Source: Spongospora subterranea
Lineage: Eukaryota > Endomyxa > Phytomyxea > Plasmodiophorida > Plasmodiophoridae
Direction of reading: 5' to 3'
NCBI GenBank assembly: GCA_900404475.1
Contig: OUQQ01000386.1
Coordinates: 1-19,352, forward strand
Length of the DNA: 19,352 bases
Positions within the stretch are counted from its first letter, which is position 1. Each line of letters opens with the position of its first letter. Positions 16,793-19,352 of this stretch are shown piece by piece. A model generated the notes under the pieces. That model saw only the letters and a program-made list of their open reading frames with translations. It was not told the DNA's origin and searched no databases. Position numbers and translations under genes: made by a program.

Positions 16793-18006
16793 TCAACATT
16801 TGTTGCCATCCTGTTCCGCCCATTGTTTCTTCAGGTCTTCAATGACGTCCACTGGTATTCGACGATGTGACTTGTATTGTTTGCAAGCGAAAGCAGCTAC
16901 TCGATCTTTGAGACCATTCTTGTAGGCGTCTCCAAAGCGAATTGTCAGCCGAAACCATTTGCGAACAAGGGCTAATGGAAATTTATCCAGTATCTGTTGC
17001 ACCCTTTTCCGTAAGCTGGGAAACGAATAATCGCATGTTCGCGACAAAGCAACTTCCGTCTTCCCCATGCCATCTCTATTGGGTTGAATTCACAGTGGAA
17101 TTTTGACAGGAATGTACATAGATTTCCACGTCCTACAAAAAGTTGTTCAAGAGCGGATTTTTAGGATAAAAAATCTGCTTCCATCTCCAAAATTTTGCAG
17201 TCTTTACAAATACCATGCATTTGCCATGTTCTGGGAGAAGCCCTCGTTCTTGTACAGCATGCAACGTTCCTTTTGCCTGTCCCGCAAAATGGGGATGGTC
17301 GTTCAGGAAGACCATTGATTGTGGAACAGGAGTTGGGTCAATCTGATTTCGCTAAATGTTCCGATGTGCCTGTGAGAATTTGCTGATGACATTTCTCAAT
17401 ACCCCTGAGCCATAACGCTTAAGTATTAGTGTTTGGGATTCTTTTGAACTTGAAAATATCTTGCCGAATAGCTGCAGATATATCGTTATCGTGAGAAGTT
17501 GACTGCGACTGATATACCGAAAATGGTACTCCATTGCTTTCGGATTCGCTATAGGTGGAAAAAACAGTGTCATCGAATACATCGACTCCTGTCGCAGATA
17601 TCTGACTGTTCTGCTCGTTATCATCGAGATTTAGCCGGCGTGCTGGTTTGAAGTACTCGAAAATCGAGTGATTCAAGGAAATATTCTTTTGCAGCTCAGC
17701 TTCTGATCTGCGAACTGAACGCTCAGTGTTTCCTGTGTATCTCTTTTTCAAAACAGTTTAACCCAAGGGCCGAGCCACTTCTTCATGCTCATTTCCCTGG
17801 TCTGTTTCATCGCTAATTTCGCTCAAACTGCTTTGGCCGCTACCCTGACTTGCACAGAAATGGAAATCTGAACTGCAAAGATCTTCAACGAGGTCCAGTG
17901 ATTCATGTTCTGGTTTTTTTGCGACAAGCAAGTTTTCTTGTCGTCGTCTTGCAGCCGCTGCAGCAGCAGTACGTTTCCGACTTCGTAAGCGGGGCATCAC
18001 AAGCAA
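16793..18006 (-). pseudogene. Decayed, internally deleted DDE transposase
   Basis: The minus strand holds both ends of a transposase of a type common in fungal genomes. N-terminal part (ATG near 17997): MPRLRSRKRTAAAAAARRRQ, an acidic Ser-rich segment, a TAA at 17758-17760, then in the same frame RYTGNTERSVRRSEAELQKN and SIFEYFKPARRLN down to a stop at 17419. C-terminal part from about 17315: NDHPHFAGQAKGTLHAVQER, then in other frames ILEMEADFLS, a stop, and NLCTFLSKFHCEFNPIEMAW, which carries the predicted catalytic Glu (NPIE). The end, in a third frame, reads TCDYSFPSLRKRVQQILDKF, GDAYKNGL and KQYKSHRRIP. The catalytic Asp region between the two parts is missing, so this is a non-autonomous relic. 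Confidence 0.8.
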
Positions 18007-18010
18007 ACCG

Positions 18011-19352
18011 TACTCGTTTACATGTTCTCCGCAGGAATGTTCCTACAGTGCCATCAACATGCTCATGGAGCGAATCACAACCATGAACCGCGATCAGCTG
18101 ACTTTAAACAGAAATCAGAATGCTATAGCAGGGTCGATCCACCACAAAACTATTCGTGGCAACGCATGTCCCTTCTGGAACGATGAACTGAAAATCGCTT
18201 ACAAGAGAAAGAACCGCGCCAAAACAAAATGGCAACAATCAATGGTAAAACAGCACCGAGCTGACCGTATCGAGGAAAGGAAACGAAAATTGCAGAAACT
18301 CGACACACACTTCAAAAACATGTTCAAGAAACACAAACACAAACACTTACGTAACCTGCTAGTAAGGACAATACGGGAACAGCAACGTGGAAGATGCCCT
18401 GGTTCCGCAAACAAACAAAAAGCATCGTACCTTCGCAACTCGTACCAACAATGCAGTAATGCAGTCGAAGAAGCAAATCTAGTCGCCGAAAACTTCAGCA
18501 CCATTTATAACCCACTCGATCTTGAGCTAACTATCCAATGATGAGCGGAAAAAATACAATGAATTGGTCATAGACCTAAAACGGCGAAGGGCTTGTAGCC
18601 ATCCACCACCTACCACAAAAAGAGAGCTATACAGCGCAGCGACAAAGGCAAAAAGTAGAGCAGCTCCTGGAATAGATGGAATCTTTTCAACACTCCGAAA
18701 ACAAATATGTGCAAATGACAAATTAGCAGACAGCATCAGACAAGCGATTAACAATGACTTCATTGTGAAAGGGTCATTCCCAGATATTTTGAAGAAGGCA
18801 AAAATTATCCAGTAACCGAAATTAAAACCTGGTGATACCGCCCGATATCTTTACTGACTTCTTTGGCAAAATTAGTTGAGAGTATCATCGAGCATCGACT
18901 ACGCCAGCAATCAGAAAAGCACATTCCGAAGAATCAGTCGGGCTGCAGACCAGCTCACAGCACCTCACATGCGTTGCTTAGACTTCTACACAGTCCAGCC
19001 ATTGCTGCCGCATCAAAAAATCGATTTGCTGTGGTCCTATACGACTACATGAAAGCTTTTGACAGAGTCCAACGACCACTCTTGATAGAAAAATTGGATC
19101 GAATGGGAATAGAGCCATATCTAACACTGTTAATTGATAACTGGTTAACAAACCGAATGTACGAGGTGCATTATCGAAATGTGCAGTCATCACAGTATGA
19201 GCAGAATAATGGAATTCCACAAGGGTCCAGTATTAGTGTTCTACTGTGGATATTGTATATCTATGATGCACCTTTAAATATGAACAATAGCAACGTATAT
19301 GTTGACGACACTACACAATGGGAACAGGGCACTTCTAAGAAAGAGGTCGCTG
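18011..19352 (+). pseudogene. LINE (non-LTR) reverse transcriptase, 5'-truncated and frameshifted
   Basis: Three frame segments follow the usual LINE order. To 18541: the linker between endonuclease and RT (NACPFWNDELKIAYKRKNRA). After a shift near 18535, to 18815: NDERKKYNELVIDLKRRR and KSRAAPGIDGI, the start of the RT domain, ending at a TAA but readable on to KLKPGD. From 18836 in the first frame to the edge: YRPISLLTSLAKLVESIIEH, NQSGCRPAHST, VVLYDYMKAFDRV (catalytic Asp), NGIPQGSSISVLLWILYIYD, and NVYVDDTTQW (catalytic YVDD, where many LINEs have FADD). No apurinic endonuclease is found upstream; the coding signal starts near 18011, abutting the transposase start. The window edge cuts the thumb and C terminus. 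Two shifts and one stop indicate a dead copy. It resembles the jockey/CR1/I group, but the clade is uncertain. Confidence 0.85.

Noticed and set aside
1..19352. CRISPR arrays, bacterial operons, rRNA genes
   Set aside because: No regularly spaced repeats, no Shine-Dalgarno-led gene strings and no rRNA-like sequence; spliceosomal introns and eukaryotic retroelements show that the DNA is eukaryotic.

Overview
The window is eukaryotic. Several reading frames only make sense after removing short GT-AG introns (mostly 45-76 bp, many with a CTRAY-like branch site), and it carries a copia-type LTR retrotransposon, a LINE and a DDE DNA transposon, all decayed. Compact introns, a PROPPIN of the plant/fungal type, a PPR-like protein and a transposase resembling those common in fungal genomes best fit an early-diverging fungus or another compact-genome protist. 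That assignment is inference; no rRNA or tRNA was seen.

Layout. 1-1170: 5' part of a copia element on the minus strand (gag, then a frameshifted protease running off the left edge). 1157-1700: a broken unknown reading frame. 2213-2640: a weak minus-strand candidate. 2664-5270: a seven-exon gene for a helical-repeat (PPR-like), probably mitochondrial protein. 5393-6536: two weak gene candidates. 6889-8220: WD-repeat PROPPIN gene 1 (WDR45B/Hsv2 family). 8505-9345: a conserved 3' block and an inverted decayed fragment of the same gene. 9862-10310: a small two-helix membrane protein. 10855-11826: a GNAT acetyltransferase. 12545-13222: two copia reverse-transcriptase fragments head to head. 13769-15067: PROPPIN gene 2. 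15255-16036: its copy of the 3' block plus two opposed pseudogene fragments. 16431-16500: a perfect-looking hairpin. 16793-18006: an internally deleted DDE transposase. 18011-19352: a LINE reverse transcriptase running off the right edge.

Main story: a tandem duplication with a period near 6.9 kb. Each unit is an intact five-exon PROPPIN gene, a conserved downstream block, and an inverted intron-bearing pseudogene fragment of the same gene. Both genes keep identical intron positions and the RRG lipid-binding motif, so both look functional, while the inverted pieces share an odd exon-4 variant and so may descend from one ancestral inverted copy. PROPPINs bind PI3P/PI(3,5)P2 in autophagy; a gene followed by its own antisense fragment could yield regulatory RNA, but this is speculation. 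The other intact genes (PPR-like, GNAT, small membrane protein) show no evident pathway link to it.
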